A stretch of 64,000 bases of DNA from Thermomicrobiales bacterium (GTDB lineage: Bacteria; Chloroflexota; Chloroflexia; Thermomicrobiales; UBA6265). Of the stretch, positions 27,619-37,281 are shown one piece after another. A program made the translations under genes and the position numbers. Within the stretch, counting starts at the first letter, position 1. The number at the start of each line of letters is the position of its first letter. The stretch covers positions 38,533 to 102,532 of the forward strand of contig JAWKPF010000016.1 of NCBI GenBank assembly GCA_041390825.1. The letters run 5' to 3'. Below the pieces are notes generated by a model that had not been told where the DNA came from, searched no databases, and worked only from the letters and a program-made list of their open reading frames with translations.

Positions 27619-30345
27619 CTAGCCGGTGTTCTTGAGCGCTCCAGCTATCCCGTTGATGCTCAAGAGCACCGGGCGTAGGAAGGCGTCGACATCTCCGGTC
27701 TCCCGGAACCGTTTCAACAGTTCCACCTGGATGAAGGAGAGCGGGTCGACATACGGATTTCGCCGCGCGATCGAACGTTGCAGGACGGGATCTCGGTCGA
27801 GCAGGGCGGTTTGCCTGGTGACCGCGAGCAGGAGTTCGACCGTGCGTGCAAACTCGGCTGTGATGTCGGTCCAGATCCGTTCGCGCAATTCGACGGGTTC
27901 CACCAACCCGATGTACAGCTCTGCCACGCGCATGTCCGCTTTGGCCAGCGCCATCTCTGCGTTCGAGAGCACGGCGGCAAAATAGGGCCAGCCCTCGTCC
28001 ATTTCCTGCAGGAATTCGAGTCCGTAGCGCTCTCGCGCGGTCTCCAGCGCCGAACCGAGTCCATACCAGCCCGGCAGCAGAATGCGCGCCTGGGTCCAGG
28101 AGAAGACCCAGGGAATCGCGCGCAGGTCTTCGATGCGGTGCGATGTGGTGCGCCGCGCCGGACGAGAGCCGAGTTTGAGCTCGCTCATTTCCCTGATCGG
28201 GGTGGCTTGCTCGAAAAAGGAGATGAATCCCTCGTCTCCGTAGACCAGCGCCTGGTAGACCTCGGTCGATCTGGCCGCCATGGTGGCCATGGCTTGCTCG
28301 AAGCGGGCGAGCTGATCGCCTTCAGGAGCATGGAGCAATCCAACCATGGAAACCAGCACAGCGCCGGTGACGAGTTCCAGCTCGCGATGGGCGATCTCCC
28401 GCAGACCGTAGCGTCCCGCCACGACTTCGCCTTGCTCGGTCATCTTGATGCGTCCGCGCACGGTATCGGCTGGTTGCGCCAGGATGGCGACGTTCGACGG
28501 GCCTCCGCCGCGCCCCACCGAACCGCCTCGTCCGTGGAAAAAGGTGAAGTCGACGCCAAAGGCCAGGAACAGGTCTTTCAGTTTGACCTGTGCTTCGTAC
28601 AACGCCCACGACGAGGCGAGATAGCCGAGTTCCTTGTTCGAGTCGGAGTAACCGACCATCACTTCCTGCGCATTGCCTTGCGCTGCCAGCGCAGTGCGAT
28701 AGACCGGCTGCATCAGCAGATCACGCATGACGCTATCCGCTGCCGCCAGCGACTCGCCTTGCTCGAAAAGCGGGGCGATGGGCAACCGGGCATCCACACC
28801 GCCGGGCCCCGCCAAACCGGCTTCTTTCATGAGCAAGAGAACTTCCAGCACATCGGACGCCGCTTCTCCGGCGGAGATGACGTATGTGCCGATTGCGTCC
28901 TGATGCTTCCCGTCCATCACTTCGCGGATGACCCGGAAGGTTTCGATCACTTCGGCGGCTTCGTGCGAATATCGGCCGAGGTCGATCGGCACGATCGGGC
29001 GCAAGCTCTCGATTTCTCGCGAGAGCAGGCGCACGCGCTCGGTCTCCGGCAACGATGCGTAGTCGGGCGCGATACCGGTGAGGCGGAACGATTCGTCGAC
29101 GGCTCGTTCGTGGCGGCGGGAATGATCGCGAATGTCGAGGCTGGCGTAGTGAAAACCGAAGACCTCTACCTGCCGGATGAGATCGTGCAGATCGCCTCCG
29201 GTGATGAGCGCTTCGCCCCGGTCGATGAGGGTCCGCTCGATAAGGCGAAGATCGCTCAACAGCTCCCTTGGGCCGCTGTACGCGCCGGGAAGCTCGAAAC
29301 GAGTGGCGCGCACCCGCTCGCGCATGAGCGTCAGCAGCTGACGGAACGGCTCATCGACGTTTTCCGCCATCAACCGCGCCGCGACCTCGGGGAACCGCTC
29401 CCGGTTGGCGTGCAAGAGCTCGTCCAGTTCCGGAAATTCGCCAGCGATCATGGTCGAAACCGAAATGCGTCCGGCCACTTGCCCGAACCGCTCGTCCAGC
29501 GATGTCAGACACGAATCGCGCATCATGACGAGGGCTTCGCGGGTTGCGTCCGGGGTAACGAACGGATTCCCATCCCGGTCGCCGCCAACCCAGGAGCCGA
29601 ACGTGAGGAACGATGGCACGGGGATGAAGTCATCCGGATAGAGATCGGCGACGGCCTCTTCGAGGTCGCGGTAGATCTCGGGCACGATGTGATAGAGACT
29701 CGTGCGGAAATGGATCAGGTTCGCCTGGATTTCATCGCTGACCTTCATGCGCACCGCGCGCACCTCGCTGCTGCTCCAGAGCTCGGCCACTGTGGCAGCA
29801 AGCCGGTCGCGCACCCGCTCGATCTCGCGGGGCAGCAGATCCGCTTCGTCCATGTCGCGCAAGGTACGGAAAATGCGCGCTTGCTTTTCGAGAATCGTGC
29901 GGCGGCGTGCTTCGGTGGGATGGGCGGTCATCACCAGCCGAACCTGGGCGCGTTGCAGCAGCGCGGCCACATCTTCGCCGCTCATGCCGCGATCCTTGAG
30001 AACCTGAAGCGCTTCACGGATGGAGCCGCGGCGGGGCGCGGGAAAGGTTTCGGCTTCGCGCTTCCGGATGCGACGCACGCGTTCGTTGTCTTCGGAGAGA
30101 TTGATGAGCTGGAAGTAACTGGTGAAAGCCCTGATGAGCAAGACCGCTTCGTCGATACTCAATCCTGCGATGAGCGCGTTGAGCTCGGTTCCTGCCGCGG
30201 GGTCGCCCGAGCGATGCGCCTTGGCGAGCGCGCGCACCGATTCTTCGAGGTCGAATCCATCCAATCCTGCCTGCGCGGTGATGACATCGCCGAGCAAATC
30301 GCCGAGGAAGTAAATGTCGTCCGAGATCGTTCGGCTCGAAGTCAT
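27619..30345 (-). CDS. ppc: Phosphoenolpyruvate carboxylase
   Basis: Makes oxaloacetate from PEP and bicarbonate, refilling the TCA cycle. The 908-residue length is normal. Seen motifs are TAHPTEARRR (catalytic His at about 142), GYSDSNKE, and FHGRGGSVGRGGGPS, and the C-terminus ends NTG as required for activity. The ATG at 30345 was chosen; a GTG at 30354 adds three residues, and neither has a clear Shine-Dalgarno site. The gene is divergent from the MOSC gene. Large open frames on the opposite strand are shadows. Allosteric control by acetyl-CoA or aspartate is normal for the family but not readable here. Confidence 0.95.
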   Translation of the reverse strand: MTSSRTISDDIYFLGDLLGDVITAQAGLDGFDLEESVRALAKAHRSGDPAAGTELNALIAGLSIDEAVLLIRAFTSYFQLINLSEDNERVRRIRKREAETFPAPRRGSIREALQVLKDRGMSGEDVAALLQRAQVRLVMTAHPTEARRRTILEKQARIFRTLRDMDEADLLPREIERVRDRLAATVAELWSSSEVRAVRMKVSDEIQANLIHFRTSLYHIVPEIYRDLEEAVADLYPDDFIPVPSFLTFGSWVGGDRDGNPFVTPDATREALVMMRDSCLTSLDERFGQVAGRISVSTMIAGEFPELDELLHANRERFPEVAARLMAENVDEPFRQLLTLMRERVRATRFELPGAYSGPRELLSDLRLIERTLIDRGEALITGGDLHDLIRQVEVFGFHYASLDIRDHSRRHERAVDESFRLTGIAPDYASLPETERVRLLSREIESLRPIVPIDLGRYSHEAAEVIETFRVIREVMDGKHQDAIGTYVISAGEAASDVLEVLLLMKEAGLAGPGGVDARLPIAPLFEQGESLAAADSVMRDLLMQPVYRTALAAQGNAQEVMVGYSDSNKELGYLASSWALYEAQVKLKDLFLAFGVDFTFFHGRGGSVGRGGGPSNVAILAQPADTVRGRIKMTEQGEVVAGRYGLREIAHRELELVTGAVLVSMVGLLHAPEGDQLARFEQAMATMAARSTEVYQALVYGDEGFISFFEQATPIREMSELKLGSRPARRTTSHRIEDLRAIPWVFSWTQARILLPGWYGLGSALETARERYGLEFLQEMDEGWPYFAAVLSNAEMALAKADMRVAELYIGLVEPVELRERIWTDITAEFARTVELLLAVTRQTALLDRDPVLQRSIARRNPYVDPLSFIQVELLKRFRETGDVDAFLRPVLLSINGIAGALKNTG

Positions 30346-30467
30346 GCGCGCCACGTTTCACGAAAACCGCGAGAATGCCGCATGGATCATACTCGCAGCC
30401 TGAGAAAACGACGGTCACGCCTCGATCCAGGCGTTGGAGGCTCGATCCAAAGAAAACGAGGGCCAGC

Positions 30468-30974
30468 ATGACTGCGGGCACAGTGCTCGAGATTTTCACG
30501 ACACCGGTGGCAGGCGCGCCGATGGCCGCGCAGACCCAGGCAGACGCCATGCCAGGACAGGGACTCGCCGGCGATCGCTATGCGCTGGGTATCGGGTTCT
30601 ACTCGCAGAATCCGACAACGTCAGGCGCGCGGGAGCTGACCTTGATCGATACCGACGCAGTGGCGCAGGCGGCCGTGGATTCCGGGGCGCCATTCGCAAC
30701 GCGCGAATGCCGCCGCAACCTCATCACCACTGGCATCGATCTCGACGCGTTGATTGGCAAAGCCTTCGCGATCGGCCCGGTGGTCTGCGAAGGCGTGCGC
30801 GCTTGTCCGCCATGTGTGCATCTGGAAGAGCTGACTGGCAGGGCGGTCATGAAGTCGCTTGTGCGCACCGGCGGTTTACGCGCTCGCATCGTGCGGGGCG
30901 GCACGATTCATGTTGGCGATTCGATCGTCGCAATCGGCCCTGCGGACGGGCCATCGGTGGGACAAGATGAGTAA
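30468..30974 (+). CDS. MOSC-domain protein
   Basis: A 168-residue protein with a single MOSC (molybdenum cofactor sulfurase C-terminal) domain: GLAGDRYALG, ECRRNLITTGIDLD and VCEGVRACPPCVHLE. The Cys residues in the last segment are where sulfur binding is expected. Stand-alone MOSC proteins bind sulfur or Mo-cofactor and some move thiol groups. The ATG at 30468 has GAGGG upstream. The next gene's ATG lies inside its end (8-base overlap), so the two are translated together. Role in Mo enzymes cannot be shown because no Mo enzyme is in the window. Confidence 0.85.
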   Translation: MTAGTVLEIFTTPVAGAPMAAQTQADAMPGQGLAGDRYALGIGFYSQNPTTSGARELTLIDTDAVAQAAVDSGAPFATRECRRNLITTGIDLDALIGKAFAIGPVVCEGVRACPPCVHLEELTGRAVMKSLVRTGGLRARIVRGGTIHVGDSIVAIGPADGPSVGQDE

Positions 30975-32049
30975 GCAAGTGTTTCGGATTGCGGTCATTC
31001 CGGGGGATGGGATCGGCAAGGAAGTTGTGCCGGTCGGTCAGCAGGTGCTGGAAGCGCTGGCGCAGACGAGCGACGGCACGTTGGCATTCGAGTTCGAAGA
31101 CTTTCCCTGGGGATGCGAGTACTACCTCGAGCATGGGGTCATGATGCCGGCAGACGGACTCGACCGGTTGCGGGACTTCGATGCGATTTACTTCGGCGCG
31201 GTCGGCTGGCCGGAGGTGCCGGACCATATCGCGCTCTGGGGGCTACGGCTGAACATCTGCCAGGGTTTCGACCAATACGCCTGTGTTCGGCCCGGCGTGC
31301 TCCTGCCGGGTATCGAGAGCCCGCTGCGCAACGGATCGCCGGAGACGATCGATTTCGTAGTGGTGCGCGAAAACTCTGAAGGCGAATACGCGGGTCTGGG
31401 TGGGCGGAATCTGGCTGCGCGCGGACCCGATCGCGAGGTTGCGGTTCAGTCCGCGTTGTTCACCGCCCTTGGCTGCGAGCGCATCATTCGCTATGCCTTC
31501 GACCTGGCGGGAACCCGCAAACGCAAGAAAGTGACCAGTGTCACCAAGAGCAATGCCCAGCAATACGCCATGACGCTGTGGGATGAGACCTTCGCCCGGG
31601 TGGCGCTCGACTATCCGGACATCGAAACAGAATCCGTGTTGGTCGACGCCATGGCAGCCAAGCTGGTGTTGCGCCCGGAAGCCTACGATGTGATCGTGGC
31701 GTCGAATCTGTTTGGCGATATCTTGTCCGACCTGGGCGGGGCGATTGCCGGGAGCCTTGGCATTGCCGCCAGCGCGAACATCGATCCGGAGCGGCGCTAT
31801 CCGTCCATGTTCGAGCCGGTCCACGGCTCCGCGCCCGATATCGCCGGGCTTGGCATCGCCAATCCCATTGCTGCTGTGTGGAGCGCGGCCATGATGCTCG
31901 AGCATCTGGGACTGCGCGTCGAGGCGGAGCGCGTCATGCACGCGATCGAGTGGACCACCGAACATGGTCCGCGGACACCCGATCTTGGCGGTGTCGCGAC
32001 GACCAAAGCGGTCGGTGATGCCATGGTGGACGTGCTCTTGCGGGGGTAG
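30967..32049 (+). CDS. Isocitrate/isopropylmalate-type dehydrogenase, tartrate/D-malate branch
   Basis: A 360-residue NAD-linked oxidative decarboxylase of the beta-decarboxylating dehydrogenase family. It starts IAVIPGDGIGKEVV. The metal-binding Asp cluster (VDAMAAKLV, SNLFGDILSDLGG) and the catalytic Lys/Tyr motifs (ENSEGEYAG, KSNAQQYA) are present. The substrate-binding loop reads WGLRLNICQGFDQYACVRP, closer to tartrate dehydrogenase/D-malate dehydrogenase than to LeuB (which has SxxLRxxLxxYANLRP). Product would be pyruvate from D-malate. It is coupled to the MOSC gene and followed four bases later by a BKACE-family gene. Confidence 0.8.
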   Translation: MSKQVFRIAVIPGDGIGKEVVPVGQQVLEALAQTSDGTLAFEFEDFPWGCEYYLEHGVMMPADGLDRLRDFDAIYFGAVGWPEVPDHIALWGLRLNICQGFDQYACVRPGVLLPGIESPLRNGSPETIDFVVVRENSEGEYAGLGGRNLAARGPDREVAVQSALFTALGCERIIRYAFDLAGTRKRKKVTSVTKSNAQQYAMTLWDETFARVALDYPDIETESVLVDAMAAKLVLRPEAYDVIVASNLFGDILSDLGGAIAGSLGIAASANIDPERRYPSMFEPVHGSAPDIAGLGIANPIAAVWSAAMMLEHLGLRVEAERVMHAIEWTTEHGPRTPDLGGVATTKAVGDAMVDVLLRG

Positions 32050-32053
32050 TTGG

Positions 32054-32782
32054 ATGATCCAGGCGGCGCTCAATGGTTCACGACGGTGTGATGCGCATGT
32101 GGGGCTGCCTTGCTCGGCCGACCAACTCGCCCGGGACGCGGCCGCATGCGTAGCCGCTGGCGCGTCCGCCATTCACTTGCATCCGCGTGACGCCGCTGGG
32201 TTGGAAACGCTCGATCCCTTGACGATCTTTGCAGTCTGCCGGCAGGTCAAGGAAGCCGCCCGTGTGCCGGTTGGCGTATCTACCGGCGCCTGGATCGAGC
32301 CCGATCTCGAGAAACGGCTTGCCCTCGTTCGCAGCTGGTATGGACCCGACTACGCGTCGGTGAACTGCTCGGAAGAGGGGGCCGTGATGATCATGCAGGC
32401 GCTCATTGCGGCCGGCATCGGGGTCGAAGTTGGCATCGGCAGTATGGAAGATATAGACGTCTTCGCCCGCTCGATGTTGATCTTTTCGAACGGGGTGGTA
32501 CGCCTGCTCATCGAGCCGGACGGCGACAGTCTGCCTGATGAAGAGGCTGCGGGCGCGCGGTTCGATGAGCTCCACGCGCAACTCGACCGGCTGGGCGCCA
32601 TGAATCCGCGCATGCAACATACCGACGGGCCACTCGCCTGGTTCGCCCTGCGCGATGCCAAACGCCGGCGCTGGGATTCCCGCATTGGATTCGAGGATAC
32701 CCTCACCGGGCCACGCAACAAACGCGTTGCGAGCAATGCCGAACTGGTCGCCGCGGCCGTCGAGGTCTTTGCGCGTCCTTGA
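32054..32782 (+). CDS. BKACE (DUF849) beta-keto acid cleavage enzyme
   Basis: A 242-residue TIM-barrel protein. The IHLHPRD segment near residue 42 holds metal-binding His residues, and VGVSTGAW follows. These mark the 3-keto-5-aminohexanoate cleavage enzyme (Kce)/BKACE family, which cleaves a beta-keto acid with acetyl-CoA to acetoacetate and an acyl-CoA. The substrate varies and cannot be read. ATG at 32054 follows the dehydrogenase stop closely, so both form one operon. It is shorter than Kce (about 270-280 residues), but the core motifs are present. Confidence 0.8.
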   Translation: MIQAALNGSRRCDAHVGLPCSADQLARDAAACVAAGASAIHLHPRDAAGLETLDPLTIFAVCRQVKEAARVPVGVSTGAWIEPDLEKRLALVRSWYGPDYASVNCSEEGAVMIMQALIAAGIGVEVGIGSMEDIDVFARSMLIFSNGVVRLLIEPDGDSLPDEEAAGARFDELHAQLDRLGAMNPRMQHTDGPLAWFALRDAKRRRWDSRIGFEDTLTGPRNKRVASNAELVAAAVEVFARP

Positions 32783-32828
32783 TCGCTGATCGATATCGCG
32801 GAATCCATCAACGAAAACAACGCATCAC

Positions 32829-32858
32829 TTGACGCTGCCGCTCGCGAATTGCTAGGCT
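32829..32858 (+). promoter_or_regulatory. Sigma-70-like promoter before the iron transporter
   Basis: TTGACG at 32829-32834 and TAGGCT at 32853-32858 are 18 bases apart. Transcription would begin near 32865, just before the binding-protein gene. This suggests that the translation start lies further downstream than the first in-frame TTG at 32868. Confidence 0.6.
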
Positions 32859-32912
32859 AATTCCGAGTTGTTTGATCGGATATTCTCATCATTCGGGAAA
32901 GGGATTTCGACC

Positions 32913-33998
32913 TTGGCAGATCGGGCAACAAACGGCACGGCGCTCCGAACCGTGACATGGGCTATCGACCGGCGTCGTCTGCTCATGGCCACGGGAGTTG
33001 GCGCAGGCGCGCTGGCGATCGGCCGGCTGGGCGCAGCTGCGCAGGCAACTCCAGAAGCGAGCGCCACCGCTGGCGGAACGATCACGGTCTATTCCGGCCG
33101 TTCCGAGGATCTGGTTGCGCCGGTACTGGCGATGTTCAGCGAGGCGACCGGAATTGCGGTCGAGGCGCGCTATGGCAACACCGCCGAGATGGCGGCGGCC
33201 ATCCTTGAAGAAGGCGAGAACAGCCCGGCCGACGTGTATTACGCGCAGGATGCCGGCGCGCTCGGCGCAATCGAGGCGGCGGGTCTTTTCGCTCCGCTGC
33301 CGGCCGAAACGCTCGACATCGTCGATTCACGATTCCGTTCGTCCGCCGGCAACTGGGTCGGCGTTACTGGACGTGCCAGGGTGCTCGTCTACAACACCGA
33401 TGAACTCGCTCCCGATGCGCTGCCTGCCACCGTGCAGGAACTGACCGGCGACGCCTGGGAGGGCAAGGTCGGCTGGGCGCCAACCAATGGCTCGTTCCAG
33501 GCGTTCATAACAGCCATGCGCGTCACCGAGGGTGAGGACGCTACGCGAGCATGGCTGCAGGGCATGATCGACAACGGCGCGGTCGTGTTCGAGGGCAATA
33601 GCGATATCGTCCGCGCAGTCGCAGCCGGCGAGATCGCCACCGGTCTCGTGAACAACTACTACATCTACGAGATCACGGCCGAGGAAGGCGAGATTCCGGT
33701 GGCGAACCATTTCTTCGAAGGGGGAAACATCGGTTCGCTCGTCAACATCTCCGGTCTCGGCGTGCTCAACACGTCGGCAAACCCCGAGGGAGCGTTGGCG
33801 CTCGCCAACTACCTGCTCGGTGAAGAAGCGCAAACGTATTTCGCCGAAAACACGTATGAGTATCCGCTGCTGGCCGGAGTCCCCACTGCTGAAGGGCTTC
33901 CACCGCTGGCCGAGCTCGATTCACCCGACATAGACCTTAGCCGCCTTGCCGATCTGGAGGGTACGCTGGCGCTGTTGGCCGAGGTTGGTCTCGTCTAG
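32913..33998 (+). CDS. Iron(III)-type ABC transporter substrate-binding protein
   Basis: A 361-residue exported protein. It has a twin-arginine-like signal (IDRRRLLMATGVGAGALAIG) and then the FbpA/AfuA ferric-binding fold: TVYSGRSEDLV, YNTDELAP, GDAWEGKVGW, NYYIYEI. In FbpA proteins the last Tyr pair ligates iron; one such Tyr pair (NYYIYE) is visible. I chose TTG at 32913 because GGGAAAGGG lies nine bases upstream and the promoter ends at about 32865; TTG at 32868 is the alternative. The permease and ATPase genes downstream are frameshifted, so the intact binding protein may have lost its partners. Confidence 0.82.
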   Translation: MADRATNGTALRTVTWAIDRRRLLMATGVGAGALAIGRLGAAAQATPEASATAGGTITVYSGRSEDLVAPVLAMFSEATGIAVEARYGNTAEMAAAILEEGENSPADVYYAQDAGALGAIEAAGLFAPLPAETLDIVDSRFRSSAGNWVGVTGRARVLVYNTDELAPDALPATVQELTGDAWEGKVGWAPTNGSFQAFITAMRVTEGEDATRAWLQGMIDNGAVVFEGNSDIVRAVAAGEIATGLVNNYYIYEITAEEGEIPVANHFFEGGNIGSLVNISGLGVLNTSANPEGALALANYLLGEEAQTYFAENTYEYPLLAGVPTAEGLPPLAELDSPDIDLSRLADLEGTLALLAEVGLV

Positions 33999-34010
33999 CG
34001 TTGGTTCGAG

Positions 34011-34095
34011 AACATGTGCCCATTCGTGGTGAGTCGATTTTGGCGGCCACGGCGGGCGGCGCCTACGCAAGGACGTCGGTCCAGGGGCACATGTT
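34011..34095. repeat. Inverted repeat holding a degenerate GCGGCCACGG element
   Basis: AACATGTGCCC at 34011-34021 is the exact reverse complement of GGGCACATGTT at 34085-34095. The loop contains 34042-34067, which matches the repeat core of the 49.5-kb array (gcggccacggxggg...gcxctacg) with several differences. It lies between the binding-protein stop and the permease start, so it may tune expression of downstream genes. Confidence 0.65.
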
Positions 34096-34136
34096 TCGCC
34101 AGCTGTTCCAGGCATCGCGTCTTGTAGAGGAACACC

Positions 34137-35788
34137 GTGCCCAATCCTCCCATTGGGCAATCTGAACCGGCGGGAACTGCCTTTCGTTGGGGTTTTCGCC
34201 GCCGCTCGACCCGGTCGATGCCGGTCGAGTTGCTGGCGCCGTCACTTCTGGTGACGGCGCTGGTTTTGCTTCCCCTGGCGTACCTGATCTATCGTGCGAG
34301 CCAGGCTGACGAGGGTGTCTTTCACCTCTGGTCCGGCGGCGTACGGTCGATCTGATCGTGGACACGGCCCTGCTGGCTGGCGCGGTCTCGGTTACCGCAG
34401 CCCTTATCGCGGTGCCGCTTGCGTGGCTCACCTTGCGAGCTGATCTGCCGGGGCGACGCGTCTTTGCAGCCGTTGCCATTCTGCCGCTTGTCATCCCGTC
34501 GTACGTCGGGGCGATTGCATACGTTGCCGCTCTCGGACCGCGCGGCGATCTACACGGATGGCTGCAAGGTTGGTTCGGTATCGAGACGATTCCGTCGATC
34601 TATGGCTTCTTCGGCGCGTGGCTGATCCTCTCCCTGTTCACCTATCCCTACGTCTATCTCAATGTCAGCGCGGCCCTGGCCGGTCTCGATCCCTCGATCG
34701 AGGATGCGGCGCGCGGCTTGGGTCGGGGACCGCTGGCGACGTTTTTCCGAATCACTCTGCCGATGCTGCGGCCGTCGATCCTTGCCGGTATGCTCCTGTC
34801 CGCTCTCTATACCGTCAGTGACTTTGGCGTGGTGACGCTGTTGCGCTACGACTCCCTCACCCGCGCAATCTACGTGCAATACCGCGCATCGTTCGACCGC
34901 TCCTACGCGGCGGCGCTGTCGTTGGTGCTCATTCTTTTTCACCCTTACGCTGCTCTTCGCAGAGATGAAGTTGCGGGGATCAGGGCGACAAGCCAGACTC
35001 GAGGCCCGGTGTCTCGCGCAGGGCTCGCAGGATCGCACTTGGACGGTGGCGCTATCCCGCGCTGGCGTATGTGCTGCTCGTGCTTGGACTATCGCTCGCG
35101 CTGCCGGTGCTCGTGCTGGCAAACTGGCTCGTGCGCGCCTGGCGCCGCGGCGACGACTTCGGGCAACTCGGCGCAGCAACCTGGAACACGCTTATGCTCG
35201 GCGTCCTTGGGGCGGCGATCGCGACGCTGTTGGCCATCCCGGTCGCGGTGCTGGCGGTTCGCTATCGCAGCCGTTTCTCGCTGACGATCGAGCGGTTAAC
35301 ACTGTCGGATACGGTCTGCCGGGTCTTACGATTGGCCTTACATTCGATATTCATCCCGGGCCAGACACCTGCCCCGCTTCTATCAAACCGTGCCGCTCTT
35401 GCTGGTGGCCTATCTGGTGCGATTCATCCCACAAGCCGTGGGGGCAACTCGCTCGTCGTTGTTGCAGATCGCTACCCAATGTCGAGGATGCCGCCCGGGG
35501 ACTCGGTGAAACCGCTCACGGGACGCTGCGCAGAGTGACCCTCCACTGGCGCTTCCGGGTATCGGCGCCGGTGCATTGCTGATCTTCCTGACCGTGGTCA
35601 AGGAACTGCCGATGACCTTGCTCCTGCGGCCTTCTAGAATAAACCTGGCACGAAGTGCGCAGCAAACCAGCAGCGGATTCGGACGGGCCGCGGCGCCGGC
35701 GATCGTGCTGATGCTCATCTCCGTGGTCCCCGCATTGGTGCTGCTGAATCGCACCCGCCCCGATCGTATCGAGAGCATTCCAGAATGA
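34137..35788 (+). pseudogene. Iron(III) ABC transporter permease, several frameshifts
   Basis: Pieces of an FbpB-type double-length permease lie in several frames: a start (GTG 34137 with AGAGGA upstream) with first helix SLLVTALVLLPLAYLIYRA, a frame with the first membrane half (VPLAWLTLRADLPGRR, EDAARGLGRG), a frame with the second half's helices (LALPVLVLANWLVRAW), and a last piece (LLIFLTVVKELPMTLLLRPSG-like). The two copies of the EAA-type loop (EDAARGLG) show the protein was a fusion of two permease halves. Breaks lie near 34.34, 34.95, 35.32 and 35.5 kb, with more possible. No full permease can be made as given. Confidence 0.8.
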
Positions 35789-36817
35789 CCGCGCTGGCAT
35801 GCACCAGGGTTGCCAAGCGGTTCGGATTGGTTCAGGCCGTCGACGGAGTCGACTTCGAGGTGGCCGAAGGGGATATCCTGGCCTTGCTCGGACCGAGTGG
35901 GTGCGGCAAGACGACGGCGTTGCGCATGGTGGCCGGGTTCGAGGATCCCGATCGCGGTTCGATCGCGATCGACGATGTGGTGGTGGCCGATGATACGCGG
36001 TCGCTTCCTCCCGAGCGGCGCAATGTGGGCATGGTTTTCCAGGACGGCGCGCTGTTTCCGCACCTGAGTGTCGCGAAGAATGTCAACTGGGATCGGGAAC
36101 GGTCCGAAAGATGCGTTGGTCGAGGATGCGTTGCGTTTGGTCGGTCTGGAGGGGGCGGGATCGCGCATGCCGCATCAGCTTTCCGGGGGACAGCAACAAC
36201 GGGTCGCGCTCGCCCGCGCGCTCGCGCCCAAGCCATCGTTGCTTCTGCTGGACGAACCGTTTTCGAGCCTGGATGCGGCGTTGCGAAGACGATTGCAGTC
36301 AGATGTGCGCGAGATCATCCTGCAGACTGGTGTGACGGCGCTGTTGGTCACGCACGACCAGGAGGAGGCTCTCAGCATGGCAGACCGAGTGGCAGTGATG
36401 TGGGAGGGGCGCATCCTTCAAATTGCGAGTCCGGACGAACTCTATCTTCGTCCGGTTTCCCGGCGGGTCGCCGAGTTCGTGGGGGAAGCCCAGTTTCTTC
36501 CGGGCTCCAGCGAAGGTCGAGTCGTGACATGTGCGTTGGGACGCTTGCCCTCAGTGAACTCCGCCAGCGGGCCTGTCGATGTGATGGTACGGCCAGAAAT
36601 CCTGCGGCTTGCCCCCAGCTCGCAATCCGAAGGAGTGACCGCATTGGTGCGGGCGCGTGCCTTCTTCGGCCACGATCAGATGCTCGATTGCCTCCTGTCC
36701 GATGGGACAGTGATCCACGCGCGCACCAACGCCTATGCCGGGTTCCAACCGGGTGAGGAGGTCAGGATTACGGTGCGTGGCGCTGTACTGACCTTTCCGC
36801 CAGCATCACCTGAATGA
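35785..36817 (+). pseudogene. Iron(III) ABC transporter ATPase, one frameshift
   Basis: The first frame (ATG 35785) has Walker A GPSGCGKTT and the Q-loop (GMVFQDGALFPH). A second frame beginning near 36.08 kb holds the signature QLSGGQQQRVALARAL, Walker B LLLLDEPFSSLD, the H-loop (VTHDQEEAL) and a C-terminal TOBE-like domain. They join with one indel near 36.08-36.09 kb (between NV and GIGNG). The first ATG overlaps the permease stop (ATGA). The last codons overlap the tsaE start as well. All catalytic motifs are present, so a single corrected base would give a complete FbpC-type ATPase. Confidence 0.82.
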
Positions 36818-37281
36818 GCGGTCTGATCTTTGAAACCGCATCCGCGGAAGAGACGCGCGCGCTTGGGGCGCGCATTGCCGCGCTGCTCGAACCGGGCGAC
36901 GTGCTGCTCCTGCATGGGGATTTGGGAGCTGGCAAGACGACCCTCACTCAGGGGATCGGCGCGGCGCTGGGAATGACAGAGCTGGCGCAAAGCCCAACGT
37001 TTTCGCTCGTTGTCGATACCCCGCTTCCAAGCGGGGCGACCTTCCGCCACATCGATCTCTATCGGCTCGACGACCCGTCTGAGCTCGATGCGCTCGGCTT
37101 CGAAGAGCTGATGAGCGATCCAGTGGCGATCACGCTCGTCGAATGGCCCGAGCGTGCCGCCGGATCGCTGCCCGACGCCTATCTTTTGGTCGAGCTCGAC
37201 CCGGTCGGCCCCGACCGGCGATCGATTCGACTGCGACCCATTGGTCTGGGGACACGCTTCACGTCCACGTCGTCCTTCTGA
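36814..37281 (+). CDS. tsaE: tRNA t6A biosynthesis ATPase TsaE
   Basis: A 155-residue P-loop ATPase needed with TsaB and TsaD to make N6-threonylcarbamoyl-adenosine at position 37 of ANN-reading tRNAs. Walker A is GDLGAGKTT at residues 35-43; TFSLV and a conserved HIDLYR segment follow, and LVEWPER completes the family pattern. The ATG overlaps the ABC ATPase stop (ATGA). The end of the protein (about the last 15 residues, SIRLRPIGLGTRF on) overlaps the convergent LysR gene by 103 bases and does not look conserved, so the true C-terminus may have been altered by what now follows. Confidence 0.93.
   Translation: MSGLIFETASAEETRALGARIAALLEPGDVLLLHGDLGAGKTTLTQGIGAALGMTELAQSPTFSLVVDTPLPSGATFRHIDLYRLDDPSELDALGFEELMSDPVAITLVEWPERAAGSLPDAYLLVELDPVGPDRRSIRLRPIGLGTRFTSTSSF

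Noticed and set aside
27778..30471. Long open frame opposite PEP carboxylase
   Set aside because: Shadow of a high-GC coding gene: no family motifs, unusual composition, no ribosome site.
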